Of a DNA stretch of 23,202 nt, positions 1 through 7,909 are shown piece after piece. The stretch lies in the NCBI GenBank assembly GCA_005884335.1, contig VBCJ01000298.1, positions 1 through 23,202 on the forward strand, in the 5' to 3' direction. Source of the stretch: Betaproteobacteria bacterium. Lineage in GTDB: Bacteria; Pseudomonadota; Gammaproteobacteria; Burkholderiales; SG8-39. A program made the position numbers and the translations under genes. Position 1 is the first letter of the stretch; the number at the start of each line of letters is the position of its first letter. The notes under the pieces are model-generated. The model did not search any database, was not told the DNA's origin, and saw only the letters and a program-made list of their open reading frames with translations.

Positions 1-315
1 CGGATGGAAGGCGAACTCGCGTCCTCCCTGGGACGCGACCGCGCCGGTGGCGGTGGCGGTGAGCTGAGCCCGCGCGATCGCGATTGTGTCGCGCGCCGCA
101 AGGTACTGGTCGTAGGAAGGCTGGTCGTACGGAATGAGCGTATTGGTGTGGTCGTTTCCGCCGTAGAGGAAAAGGCACACGATCGCCCGATAGCCCGTGG
201 CGGTCTGCGCCGAGGCAGCGCCGATCGCAGCGAGGTTCAACCCAAATGGACTGGCCGCGCCCGCGATCGACATGAGCGAAGCGGTCTTGAGAAATTGGCG
301 TCGGGACGCACGCAT
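1..315 (-). CDS. DUF1501 family Tat-exported protein (N-terminal part)
   Basis: Only the first 105 codons are present; the gene runs off the left edge. The product starts MRASRRQFLKTAS, an exact twin-arginine motif (SRRQFLK, residues 4-10), followed by a hydrophobic stretch and an A-S-A-Q cleavage site near residue 36, so Tat export of a folded protein is expected. After that, YGGNDHTNTLIP (residues 51-62) matches the GGND...P segment at the start of DUF1501 proteins, a family distantly related to sulfatases/phosphatases. The ATG lies 11 nt after the stop of the DUF1800 gene, preceded by GGGGG as ribosome binding site, so the two are co-transcribed. DUF1800/DUF1501 pairs are a common arrangement, and their function is not established. 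Confidence 0.85.
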   Translation of the reverse strand, partial: MRASRRQFLKTASLMSIAGAASPFGLNLAAIGAASAQTATGYRAIVCLFLYGGNDHTNTLIPYDQPSYDQYLAARDTIAIARAQLTATATGAVASQGGREFAFHP

Positions 316-326
316 GGGTTGCCCCC

Positions 327-2144
327 TTATTTCTGCACCAGATAGTCTGGCGACGACAGCGTGAAAAACACCGCGAGCTGCACGCGGTTCTGGCGTGCGG
401 TCGCTTGGTTGGTGGCGGGCATCGCGATCGAGTTGACCGCGCCACGGACTGTCGTCCTTGTCGCCGCGCTCATCGAACCCGCGGTGAGGAGCAGGCTGAC
501 GCGATCGATCAGAACATCGGCGTTGTCGGCGAGCGCCAGCTCGGCGGCGTAGTCCGGCTGGATGTCGCGCGGGCTGCCCGACCCGAGGCCGTTCTGGACC
601 GCCGAGCGCATGAAGTTCGAATAGCCAACCACCGAGACCTCGTTGACGATCTGCAGCTCCGGAGCGACGAGCCCTGCCGTCGCGATGGAGGTGTTCGGCG
701 GCACGTACCCCGGCCGGTAGAAATTGAACACCGTCGGAGAGCGCATCGCCGACTGGCCGAGCGACGTCGTGGCATCGTCGGTGACGCCGAGCAGGAAATT
801 GCCCGAGGCGGAGCGCGCGTTGAAAGCGCGCATCCAGTGCGCCGCCCGGAGAATGGGCTCGCGAACCTTGCCGAAGGCCGGGTCGGCGAGCCGCGCCGCC
901 GTCCGCGCTTCCGGGTCCAGCAGGATCGCAGCAACGGCGGCGCGCAAGTCGCCCCGCTGGCCGCTGCCCGTGCTCCAGAGTCCCGAGGTGAAGCGCCCCG
1001 CGCCGAACGCCTGGGCGACGCGCGCGACGTAAGCCGGAGTGGGGTTGCTGGTCACCAGGCGCTGGATGAGCTGCCGCGATATGAATGGGCCGACGTTCGG
1101 ATGACTCGCGATCGTGTCGAGCGCGGTGCGCAGATCGCCGTCGGGATCGGCGGTCGCGCTCGCAGAGATCACCGCCGTGAGAAAGCGCTTTTCCGAAATC
1201 GAGTGAAAGCGCGGATAGCTCTGCATGGGAAGCACTTCGCGGTCCGGATCCTGCATGCCGCCGCCGTTGAAGCGGGTGTCGGACTTGTCCGGGCCCGCCC
1301 AGCTGAACCCGGTGAATACGCGCGACAGGCCGACGATGTCGTCGCTGTCGTAAGTCTCCACCGGCTGCCCGTTCGCGAGCTTCAGCGTGCCGTCCGGGTT
1401 CAATTCGTAGAGACCGATCGAAAGAAGCTGCATGACCTCGCGGGCGTAGTTCTGGTCGGGCACGCGATTGCGCGTCGGATCCTCCTTCTGATTGCGCAGG
1501 TGCGAAAGGTAGAGACCCATCATCGGATGAAGCGTGACGTCTTCGAGCAGCTGGCGGTAATTTCCGAACGCATCCCGGCCGAGCATGTCAAGATAGGAAG
1601 CAACCCCGCGCTTGAACTCGGAGACGGTCGAGTCCTGAAGCGAGACCACGAAGATCTGCGACAGCGCGAATGCGACCCGCCGGCGCAATTGGTCCTGCCC
1701 CGTGGCGGCCTCCCTCCAGAACGTGTTCATCACGTGGCTGTCGTCGAGGCTCTGGCCGGCGGGGAGGCTCGCGCTCACGGCGTTGATGTAAGCCTCATGC
1801 GAGCGGCCCGGCGTGAAGAACTGGTCCTCCAGCCAAGCGCTGTAGCCGTAGGTCCGGACTTTGTTGACCTCGGCCTCGGTCGCGCCGAAAGAGGCCTGAT
1901 TGAGAAAGCGCGCCGCGTCCGCGGCGGTCGGCAGGGGATATTCCGACGGCGGCACGCTCGAAAGATCGACCCCGCTCCCCTGCGGGCTTTGCGGGTTGTC
2001 CGACTTGGAGCAGCCGCCGGCTAGGCAGGCCAGTGCGACTGCGAAAAGCGCGGCGCAGATATGGAGGCCGACTGCGGCCTGCTGTCCGCGAGAGACGAGA
2101 TCCGAGCGCTGCGTGGAATCCGGCGCGGTTGCGTGTCGTAACAT
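327..2144 (-). CDS. DUF1800 domain-containing exported protein
   Basis: 605 residues, mostly a DUF1800 domain: the segment AARFLNQASFGATEAEV followed by YGYSAWLEDQF is the typical family opening, and the NYAREVMQLLSIGLYELNPDG region is its conserved core. I start at the ATG at 2144, which has a GAGGG Shine-Dalgarno site. A GTG at 2183 in the same frame lacks one and would add 13 residues. The N-terminus has a hydrophobic helix (about residues 22-41) ending LAGGC at Cys45. This is a weak lipobox (Ala at -3), so the protein is either a lipoprotein or signal-anchored. It lies immediately upstream of the DUF1501 gene. The biochemical role is unknown, but the pairing suggests both act outside the cytoplasm. 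Confidence 0.85.
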   Translation of the reverse strand: MLRHATAPDSTQRSDLVSRGQQAAVGLHICAALFAVALACLAGGCSKSDNPQSPQGSGVDLSSVPPSEYPLPTAADAARFLNQASFGATEAEVNKVRTYGYSAWLEDQFFTPGRSHEAYINAVSASLPAGQSLDDSHVMNTFWREAATGQDQLRRRVAFALSQIFVVSLQDSTVSEFKRGVASYLDMLGRDAFGNYRQLLEDVTLHPMMGLYLSHLRNQKEDPTRNRVPDQNYAREVMQLLSIGLYELNPDGTLKLANGQPVETYDSDDIVGLSRVFTGFSWAGPDKSDTRFNGGGMQDPDREVLPMQSYPRFHSISEKRFLTAVISASATADPDGDLRTALDTIASHPNVGPFISRQLIQRLVTSNPTPAYVARVAQAFGAGRFTSGLWSTGSGQRGDLRAAVAAILLDPEARTAARLADPAFGKVREPILRAAHWMRAFNARSASGNFLLGVTDDATTSLGQSAMRSPTVFNFYRPGYVPPNTSIATAGLVAPELQIVNEVSVVGYSNFMRSAVQNGLGSGSPRDIQPDYAAELALADNADVLIDRVSLLLTAGSMSAATRTTVRGAVNSIAMPATNQATARQNRVQLAVFFTLSSPDYLVQK

Positions 2145-2327
2145 CGCCTGCACCCTCGATCTAGTGGCCTCCCCTTTGGTCACGCTATCTAAGGCAGAAA
2201 CGTCGCACCTATTATCGCCTTGCGGAACCCGGGCGGAGCGGCAATGCTGCGATCCGCGTGACGTAGTTCCGCTTATTCCCGTGAACTCTGCCGTTCTCCC
2301 GTGGGGAAAGGGTGGTTCAGGGGCTTC

Positions 2328-3386
2328 TCAGGCCGCCTTCTTCCGGTTTTTCTCCAGCCAGCCGTCGACCAAAGCGACGGTCTGATCGACCGCAGCCAAG
2401 CGCATGCCTTTCTGCGCCGCGATGGTCTGCACGAGGCGGTCGGTGCGCTCGATGTTGGGCGCCCCGTTGGCGAGCGCCCGAGCTGCGGAGGACGGGGTCA
2501 GGAGCGAGAGCGCTGCGCTGGCGTACTTTTCGAACGGCACCAGGTCCCTCTCGTTCGCGCCCAGGGACACGCACAGCTTTACCACCCAGTTGTATACAGA
2601 GCGCGAGGCTTCCAGGTCGCTGTGCACGGCGTCCTTGATGGGGCGCATGCCGTCTTTCTGCACGCAGCGATAGTTGCCGGCGAGCAGCATGGCCCATTTC
2701 GCCAGCGGCACGAAGACCGAGTCGTGCACCTTGAGCTTGACGGGCAGCTCGATCCCATCCAAGCGGGCCGCTTCGATGTCCGACTCGAGTCGGCGGAGGA
2801 GGGCGGTGTGGGTCTCCGACTCGAAGCGCGCCGACTTGAAGTTGGTCGGCAAGCGCACCTGCAGCACGTTGACCTTTTCCTCCGGCGGGCGGAACGCCTG
2901 CGGGTCCGGGCTGCACAGCGTGACGAGCTTCGGATCGAAGGCGTCCCATACGCTTGCGTCGGTGTAACAGCTCCGCAAGGCATCGGCATCGATGCCCGGA
3001 ATGCGCTTGAGATACGGCAGAGGTGGCATATTCATGATCGACATGCAGGGCACCTTGGCTTTGGCCACCGCGGCGAGCAGCTCGCGCACGCCGGGCGAAC
3101 GGTACTGCGGCTCCTGCATGGCGAGCGCGACCAGATCGTAGTCGGAGGGATTGACCCCGGCCGTGCCGCCCGCGGACATCCTGCCCGGAAGTTTCTTCGA
3201 GTTGATCTCGACGAGCCCATCGCGGCCCTTGACCGGCATGCGCACGATCGCGCCCTCCCGGTTGATCAGGTCGGCTTCGGCGGGGAGGCAGATCAGATGC
3301 ACTGCGTGTCCCGCAAGCGCGAGCTTGGTCCCGAGAAGCGAACCGTACGAGGCGCCCATGATCAGAATTTTGTATTTGGTGCCCAT
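2328..3386 (-). CDS. ketopantoate reductase-like (ApbA/PanE-type) oxidoreductase
   Basis: 352 residues. The N-terminus KYKILIMGASYGSLLGTKLA is a Rossmann beta-alpha-beta unit with a GxxxGxxxG-type dinucleotide loop (about residues 11-19), as in the ApbA/PanE family. The C-terminal half (KWAMLLAGNYR, about residue 230) resembles the helical substrate-binding domain. An in-frame TTG precedes the ATG directly; I chose the ATG at 3386 because AAAGGAGGAG lies at the right distance. It is longer than typical PanE (about 300 residues) and not next to other pantothenate genes, so the substrate is probably another 2-oxo acid or hydroxy acid. NAD(P)-dependent reduction is inferred from the fold only. 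Confidence 0.7.
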   Translation of the reverse strand: MGTKYKILIMGASYGSLLGTKLALAGHAVHLICLPAEADLINREGAIVRMPVKGRDGLVEINSKKLPGRMSAGGTAGVNPSDYDLVALAMQEPQYRSPGVRELLAAVAKAKVPCMSIMNMPPLPYLKRIPGIDADALRSCYTDASVWDAFDPKLVTLCSPDPQAFRPPEEKVNVLQVRLPTNFKSARFESETHTALLRRLESDIEAARLDGIELPVKLKVHDSVFVPLAKWAMLLAGNYRCVQKDGMRPIKDAVHSDLEASRSVYNWVVKLCVSLGANERDLVPFEKYASAALSLLTPSSAARALANGAPNIERTDRLVQTIAAQKGMRLAAVDQTVALVDGWLEKNRKKAA

Positions 3387-3511
3387 CAATCAACTCCTCC
3401 TTTTCACCCTCTTACGAAGTGTGGGATGGTAGTCAGTTCGCTGCTATAGAGCAATCATGACGGGAATTCGGATTGCGGCGCTGCGTCATCGGAGAAGCTG
3501 TCCGCGCCCCG

Positions 3512-4279
3512 TTAGATCCTGCGCTCCATCCGGGCGATCTTTTTCTTGTCGGCGCGCCGCAACTTGTTCCTTGCCGCATGCACGCGCTGTTCGCTGCGAT
3601 GGCCGCGCCGGTCTTCGCGGCCAAAGCGCCTTTTCTTTGAAACCGAGGCGAAGATCTGGCTCCACTTTCCGTTCTTGAAGACGATCTGGTAACCGCCGGA
3701 AAGGATCTGAAACGGCTTGTTGACCTTCTTCATCTGATCGAACCGCACCGAGCCGGCCTTGTGAAAGACCTCGAAGTAGGCCGGGTATACGAAATCCGTC
3801 ATGGGAATGCCGTTGACCTTGAAGCTGAGCTGCTCGACCGGATCGGCGCTTTCGTAGGCATACATGACCTTCGGATCGGGGCCCGTCGTCATGATGTTGA
3901 TCGCCGGGTCGACCAGCATCTCGACGAGTTCGTGTGATGCCGACACGCTTACCAGGTCATGGCTATCCAGGGTCGTTTTGACAAAAACCTTGGACTGCGG
4001 TAGTCCGTCGGGGGTGAGATCGTGATACGCGAGGGCGCCCGGTTGATCTGCATTGTCGAGGAAAACCACCGCCCAGGCACCTTTCACGTATCCCTTGGAC
4101 TTGACCAGCTTCGCCGGCGCGCCCCACACCGGCATCACGTAGCTATCCACGAACGCCTGCATCGCGGCGATCAGGGCGTCGAAGTCGACCCCGAGAGGCG
4201 TCGACGCCTTGTTGAAGCACGCGATGGTGGGAATTCCTCCCTGGTTGAATGCGCCGAACGTCGGTCTTGCAGCCCTCAT
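3512..4279 (-). CDS. uncharacterised HExxE-motif protein with basic tail
   Basis: 255 residues, not recognised as a named family. The central segment SASHELVEMLVDP (about residues 113-125) followed by YESADPVE (about 142-149) has the layout HExxExxxDP ... ExxD, which I associate with a group of uncharacterised putative metal-binding proteins. It is not the classic HExxH zinc-protease site. No signal peptide is evident. The last 40 residues (from KKRRFGREDRR) are very rich in Arg/Lys and could bind nucleic acid or a membrane surface. The ATG at 4279 follows GGGAGG at 5 nt. The open frame continues upstream, but that extension is only the antisense of the hydrolase at 4499. It is divergent from that hydrolase across a 219-bp gap. 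Confidence 0.75.
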   Translation of the reverse strand: MRAARPTFGAFNQGGIPTIACFNKASTPLGVDFDALIAAMQAFVDSYVMPVWGAPAKLVKSKGYVKGAWAVVFLDNADQPGALAYHDLTPDGLPQSKVFVKTTLDSHDLVSVSASHELVEMLVDPAINIMTTGPDPKVMYAYESADPVEQLSFKVNGIPMTDFVYPAYFEVFHKAGSVRFDQMKKVNKPFQILSGGYQIVFKNGKWSQIFASVSKKRRFGREDRRGHRSEQRVHAARNKLRRADKKKIARMERRI

Positions 4280-4384
4280 AAAGACCTCCCTGGGAAATGT
4301 CGAGGCGGATGTGTCAGGATGCTGCGCCCGGAAAAAAAGACGGTCAAGCGCGCGAGCGAGCGCGGATGGCGACGGAACATTTGT

Positions 4385-4425
4385 TGTCGGGAGACACCTG
4401 ATGAACGTGTCGGGAGAACCCGACA
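4385..4425. repeat. TGTCGGG repeat cluster, possible operator
   Basis: TGTCGGGAGA occurs at 4385-4394 and again at 4408-4417 (23 bp apart). The second copy forms a perfect 7-bp inverted repeat with CCCGACA (4419-4425) around the loop AGAA. It lies in the divergent gap between the HExxE gene and the dienelactone hydrolase gene, about 75 bp upstream of the latter start. Such an arrangement can be a repressor or activator site or a 5' leader hairpin; nothing else supports either choice. Confidence 0.4.
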
Positions 4426-4498
4426 ATGCCGAGTTGGACAAGCCGCTCGCGCTGGAGTACGGTGAGCGCCGTTTCGGCGCGAGAGGAGAGGAGGCGAC

Positions 4499-5224
4499 AT
4501 GCAGGGCAAGAACGTCAAGGTCCGTTCGAGCGAGGGGGGCGAGTTCGATTGCTATCTGGCCACGCCCCGCACCGGCGCAAAGGTTCCGGCGATCGTGATC
4601 GCTTCCGCCGTGCACGGTGTGAACTCGGACGTGCGCGCGATCGTCGACGAGTTCGCCTCGCAGGGCTTTCTCGCGGCGGCGCCCGATCTGTTCTGGCGCT
4701 CGATCCCGGGGCCGCTCGCGCGCGACGACGAGCGTACGAAGCAGCGCTCGCAGCCGCGCCTCGCGAAAATCAAGCTGGGTGAAGCCGATCTCGCCGATAT
4801 GCTCGCCGGGCTTCGCAAGGAGCCGCGGTGGAACGGGCGCGCCGCGGTGATGGGCCTGTGCTACGGCGGGCCCTACGCGATCCTCGGGCCGAAGCGCCTG
4901 GGCTACGACGCGGGCATCTCCTGCCACGGCTCGCAGATGCTCGATTACATCGGGGAGCTCGAGGATCTCGAGCGGACCGTCTGCGTCATCTGGGGCGACG
5001 CGGACCATCAGGCGCCTGTCGAAGTACTCGATGCCTATCGCGGCGCGGCCTCGCGCATGAAGAACCTGGAACTGCATGTATTCCCGGGCGTGCTGCACGG
5101 CTACATGATGCCGGACAACGCGAAGGCCTTCGATCGCAAGACTCGCGACTTCTCCATGGCGCGCGCGCTCGCGATCCTCGAAGGACTTCGCGGCGGGGAA
5201 GCCGGGCGGCGCAAGGCGGGGTGA
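4499..5224 (+). CDS. dienelactone hydrolase family protein
   Basis: 241 residues, the usual length of the cytoplasmic alpha/beta-hydrolase DLH family. The nucleophile motif GLCYGG places the catalytic Cys at 121, GDADH supplies the Asp (167 or 169), and LHGYMMP supplies the His (200), giving the Cys-Asp-His triad of dienelactone hydrolase. The family hydrolyses cyclic enol esters such as dienelactone in chlorocatechol degradation, but many members act on other esters, and no aromatic degradation genes lie nearby. There is no signal peptide. The ATG has a strong GAGAGGAGG site upstream. The stop overlaps the start of the next small gene (TGATG), so the two are translationally coupled. Confidence 0.9.
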   Translation: MQGKNVKVRSSEGGEFDCYLATPRTGAKVPAIVIASAVHGVNSDVRAIVDEFASQGFLAAAPDLFWRSIPGPLARDDERTKQRSQPRLAKIKLGEADLADMLAGLRKEPRWNGRAAVMGLCYGGPYAILGPKRLGYDAGISCHGSQMLDYIGELEDLERTVCVIWGDADHQAPVEVLDAYRGAASRMKNLELHVFPGVLHGYMMPDNAKAFDRKTRDFSMARALAILEGLRGGEAGRRKAG

Positions 5225-5466
5225 TGAGAGGTTCACAGCGCGGCTTGAGCTCGTTCGGAATACTCGTCGTCCTCGCCTTCGCAGTGGCGGCGGGCTATTA
5301 CGCCTACAAGGCGGTCTCGGGCGAGGGCGAAGCGCCCAGCTGCAGGAGCGCATTCACCGCCTGCATGCAGAAGTGCCGGCGCACGACGACCGAAGCCCCC
5401 GCCGCGCAGGCTTGCCAGGAGGTCTGCCAGCGTGATCAGGCGGCGTGCGAGCGGCCTGGCAGGTGA
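5224..5466 (+). CDS. small single-pass membrane protein with six cysteines
   Basis: 80 residues; its ATG overlaps the stop of the dienelactone hydrolase gene by one base. Residues about 10-29 (SFGILVVLAFAVAAGYYAYK) form one transmembrane helix or uncleaved signal anchor. The remaining 50 residues carry six cysteines in a mirror-symmetric pattern, C-x6-C-x3-C-x12-C-x3-C-x6-C. Spacings of 4 and 7 residues put the cysteines on one helix face, so the domain could be a disulfide-linked helical hairpin if it faces the periplasm, or a metal site if it does not. I do not recognise the family. Confidence 0.65.
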   Translation: MRGSQRGLSSFGILVVLAFAVAAGYYAYKAVSGEGEAPSCRSAFTACMQKCRRTTTEAPAAQACQEVCQRDQAACERPGR

Positions 5467-5497
5467 GCCCGGCGGCCCGGTTTTTCCCCGCTCTGCC

Positions 5498-5767
5498 CTA
5501 CTCGGTAGGCCGCATCTCGAAGCGCTCGAAGCTTTCAGGAATTTCCGAGACCTCGACTTCGGTCACGCTCGCGCCGCGCGGCCCGCGGCGCGCCCAGGCG
5601 AGGATCGCATCCACCGCATCGGGCGCGCCGTCCAGCACCGCCTCGACCGTCCCGTCGCGGCGGTTTCTCACCCAGCCCGTGACGCCGAGCCGCTCGGCTT
5701 CCTCGCTCATCGAGTAGCGGAATCCCACGCCCTGGACGCGCCCCGAGATCCTCAGGTGCTTGGCCAC
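5498..5767 (-). CDS. acyP: acylphosphatase
   Basis: 89 residues, the standard size. HLRISGRVQGVGFRYSM contains the phosphate-binding loop with the catalytic Arg (in GFRYS), and VTGWVRNRRDGTVEAVLDG contains the catalytic Asn (in VRNRRDG). It hydrolyses acyl phosphates such as acetyl or carbamoyl phosphate in the cytoplasm. The start is a GTG at 5767, chosen because the similarity begins directly after it; no ATG in this frame fits and the Shine-Dalgarno site is weak. It lies 43 bp downstream of the secreted hydrolase gene on the same strand and ends 31 bp from the convergent six-cysteine gene. Confidence 0.92.
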   Translation of the reverse strand: MAKHLRISGRVQGVGFRYSMSEEAERLGVTGWVRNRRDGTVEAVLDGAPDAVDAILAWARRGPRGASVTEVEVSEIPESFERFEMRPTE

Positions 5768-5810
5768 ATCGGTCCGGGAAGCGCCGGTCTGACGGCGTGC
5801 AGTCGGTTTT

Positions 5811-6962
5811 TCAATTCGCCCATACGACGGCATCGTCGACCGCGTACAGTTTGCAGGCGCCCTGACCGTCCTGGTTGCAGGCGTCGAGAGCGCGTTTGTG
5901 CGGGTCGGTGTCCCCGCTCGCCGAGGCCCAGGCGCCGTTCGGCGCAAGCGCAAACGCCCGGGGGAAGTCCTTGGTGAGGAAAGCGGCGTAGCCCGCCTTG
6001 CCTTTCTCCTTCAGATAGGGGACCGACTCCAGCGTGTAGAGCGGAGCAAAATCGGTTCGCGGCGGTACCGGCACAGAGGACGGGTTCGCGTACTGCGGCC
6101 GGGTGACTTCGTGGGGGAGGCCGAGCTGCTGCAAGAACCCGGAGACCTCGGGTTGCCAGATCCCCCGGCCCGCCAGTGATGAGAACATCAGGTGGCCGTC
6201 TCCGCCGAGCTTGCCGAAGACGACCAGCTTCGCCCTGCCGCCGCTCGACGTGTAGGCTCGATGCATCAGGCGAAAGGTCGTCGGTCCGAAGTAGCTGTCG
6301 TTGTCGCCGTAGAACCACAGCGAGGGGACCTTCGTTTCGGCGCCGTAGCTGCGGGCGGCATTCACCAGGTTGGCCGTCCAGGGTCCGCACGAAGTCTGCC
6401 GCAGTCCGCCAGCGAAGTTGACGAGTCCCTTGACCCCCGGATAGTTGAAGGCGCCGAAGGCGAGCGTGGTCCAGCCGCCGTGAGACTGGCCCAGCACCAG
6501 GATGTTGTTCTTGTCCGCGTAGGGTTGCGCGGTGACGTAGTCCAGCACGGCTCGAACGTCCTCGGCTTGCTCGCGGCCGTTGCTTTCTATGTTGCACCCG
6601 GCGTCGATGTAGTTTCCGGTCGAGTTCGAGAAGCCTTGGCGCATCGGAACCACGACGACGTAGCCGCGCTGCATGAAATAGCGTGCGGCCATGAGCGGGC
6701 GATAGCGGCCCTGATGGCGCGAATAGCCGAGAGACTTGCCGTGATTGATCACAACGATGGGAAAAGGACCGGCGCCGGCGGGCTTGAAGATCGTGGTTTC
6801 GAGCCTGGCGGTAAAGACGATCCCTTCCTTCGGCACGCTGAGGACAGTTTCGTTCAGCGACCGGTTCAGTTCCTCCGCCTGCGCCCCCGTGCAGATGAGG
6901 AGGGCAAGGGCGCCCGCGCGCAAGGCACCCCTTATCCCGCGGACTGCAATCGAAGAAATCAT
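5811..6962 (-). CDS. secreted alpha/beta hydrolase with extra C-terminal domain
   Basis: 383 residues with a Sec signal peptide (hydrophobic about 12-26, cleavage after AQA near 29). The hydrolase domain has GQSHGG (nucleophile Ser160), YGDND (Asp220 or 222) and GGDGH (His257), the full Ser-Asp-His triad. The fold resembles dienelactone-hydrolase or prolyl-oligopeptidase-type esterases; the substrate is unknown. After a Pro-rich linker (about 285-305), residues about 330-382 form a separate small domain (FALAPNGAW ... LYAVDDAVVW) with two cysteines that could form a disulfide in the periplasm. Acylphosphatase follows 43 bp downstream. Confidence 0.82.
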   Translation of the reverse strand: MISSIAVRGIRGALRAGALALLICTGAQAEELNRSLNETVLSVPKEGIVFTARLETTIFKPAGAGPFPIVVINHGKSLGYSRHQGRYRPLMAARYFMQRGYVVVVPMRQGFSNSTGNYIDAGCNIESNGREQAEDVRAVLDYVTAQPYADKNNILVLGQSHGGWTTLAFGAFNYPGVKGLVNFAGGLRQTSCGPWTANLVNAARSYGAETKVPSLWFYGDNDSYFGPTTFRLMHRAYTSSGGRAKLVVFGKLGGDGHLMFSSLAGRGIWQPEVSGFLQQLGLPHEVTRPQYANPSSVPVPPRTDFAPLYTLESVPYLKEKGKAGYAAFLTKDFPRAFALAPNGAWASASGDTDPHKRALDACNQDGQGACKLYAVDDAVVWAN

Positions 6963-7045
6963 CTGAGATTCGGCATGGGTGAATTTTCCAGCTTGGCGCG
7001 ATTCGCGTAAAGTGTACCGGGTCCATCGAGGGAAAGGAGCCTGAC

Positions 7046-7462
7046 GTGAAACTCGCCGCGAACCTTCTCGCCTTACTGACCCTGTCGCTGGCCTGCGCGG
7101 TCTCCTGGGCGCAGGAAAAAGCCCTCTACCACTTCGACGGCGGACTGGAGCAGGCGACCAAGGGCCTGCGCAACATCAACAATCATCTCGAAGTCGATCC
7201 CAAGGCGAAGCTCATTGCGGTGACCCACGCCGACGGCGTCGATTTCCTGATGGAAGGAGCCAAGGATCGCCTCGGTCCCTTCGACGCGCGCGTACAGGAT
7301 CTGATGGGTAAGGGCGTGAAGTTCCAGGTGTGCGAGATCACGCTGCGCAACCGCAAGCTGAAAAAGGACCAGTTCATCCTCGGCGTGGAGTTCGTGCCCT
7401 CGGGCGTGGTGCAGATCACGCATCTGCAGCAAAAAGAAGGGTACGCCTACCTGAAACCCTGA
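7046..7462 (+). CDS. exported DsrE-like protein
   Basis: 138 residues. The start is GTG at 7046 with AAAGGAG six bases upstream. A signal peptide covers about residues 1-22 (ends SWA-Q). The mature part, with KGLRNINNHLEVDP, FQVCEITLRNR (Cys96) and the end FVPSGVVQITHLQQKEGYAYLKP, is typical of small DsrE/DsrF-like proteins found exported in betaproteobacteria. The family includes sulfur-transfer proteins of sulfur oxidation and reduction; the single conserved Cys could carry a persulfide, but no sulfur genes are present here. It is divergent from the secreted hydrolase, and its stop is 5 nt from the convergent stop of the membrane protein gene. Confidence 0.8.
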   Translation: MKLAANLLALLTLSLACAVSWAQEKALYHFDGGLEQATKGLRNINNHLEVDPKAKLIAVTHADGVDFLMEGAKDRLGPFDARVQDLMGKGVKFQVCEITLRNRKLKKDQFILGVEFVPSGVVQITHLQQKEGYAYLKP

Positions 7463-7472
7463 GCCGCTCAGG
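7458..7472. repeat. palindrome spanning two convergent stop codons
   Basis: CCTGAG-CCG-CTCAGG is a perfect 6-bp inverted repeat whose arms contain the TGA of the DsrE-like gene (7460-7462) and, on the other strand, the TGA of the membrane protein gene (7468-7470). It might serve as a short bidirectional terminator, but the stem is short and no real T-run follows. Confidence 0.35.
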
Positions 7473-7905
7473 AAAACGCTTTCATCGCCTCGGGGCTGCG
7501 CAGAGTCACGATGGTCGCGGCGCAGATCGCGAGGACCGGGATCAGGATCAGCGTGATGCCGCCGATCGCCCCCAGCCAGTTGACCGGCGGCGTGCCAGCG
7601 TGCGGCTGCCTTAGGGCGTAGAGGCGGGTGGCGGCGGAGAGCGGCAGCAGCACGATCAGCGCCCAGCAAAAGAGCTCCAGCAGGTATCTTCCCCACGGTT
7701 GCAGGCGGATCACGCCGATCCCTCCTGCGAGCCCCAGCACCCATATCGCCGCGAGCACCAGGTCGTTCCAGATGCTGTAGCTCAGGTAGCGCCGCTGGAG
7801 ATCTCCCGCAGTTGCGAGCATCACGATCAGCGCGGCGCCCAACACAATCGCGCAGGCCGAAGTGAGCGTGAAGAACCAGCCGACGAACGCGAGAGGGAGT
7901 TCCAT
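7468..7905 (-). CDS. four-helix membrane protein, end of hyf-like operon
   Basis: 145 residues with four predicted transmembrane helices (about 5-30, 48-68, 73-93 and 109-133) and short loops. No known family is recognised and no catalytic or metal-binding motif stands out. The ATG lies 4 nt after the stop of hyfI, so it is the last gene of the hyf-like operon and a candidate accessory or additional membrane subunit of that complex. Such a protein is not part of the classical hydrogenase-4 or complex I subunit list. It is convergent with the DsrE-like gene. Confidence 0.75.
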   Translation of the reverse strand: MELPLAFVGWFFTLTSACAIVLGAALIVMLATAGDLQRRYLSYSIWNDLVLAAIWVLGLAGGIGVIRLQPWGRYLLELFCWALIVLLPLSAATRLYALRQPHAGTPPVNWLGAIGGITLILIPVLAICAATIVTLRSPEAMKAFS

Positions 7906-7909
7906 CGCT

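Noticed and set aside
405..2024. Plus-strand open frame of 539 codons opposite the DUF1800 gene
   Set aside because: Antisense shadow in high-GC DNA; the translation is low-complexity Arg/Ala-rich with no recognisable domain, while the minus strand is a clear DUF1800 protein.
2184..2327. Promoter for the DUF1800 gene (GATAAT on the minus strand)
   Set aside because: A -10-like hexamer exists, but no -35 at the right distance, so it cannot be supported.
4280..5353. Upstream extension of the HExxE protein frame
   Set aside because: It is antisense to the dienelactone hydrolase; a good ribosome binding site precedes the ATG at 4279.
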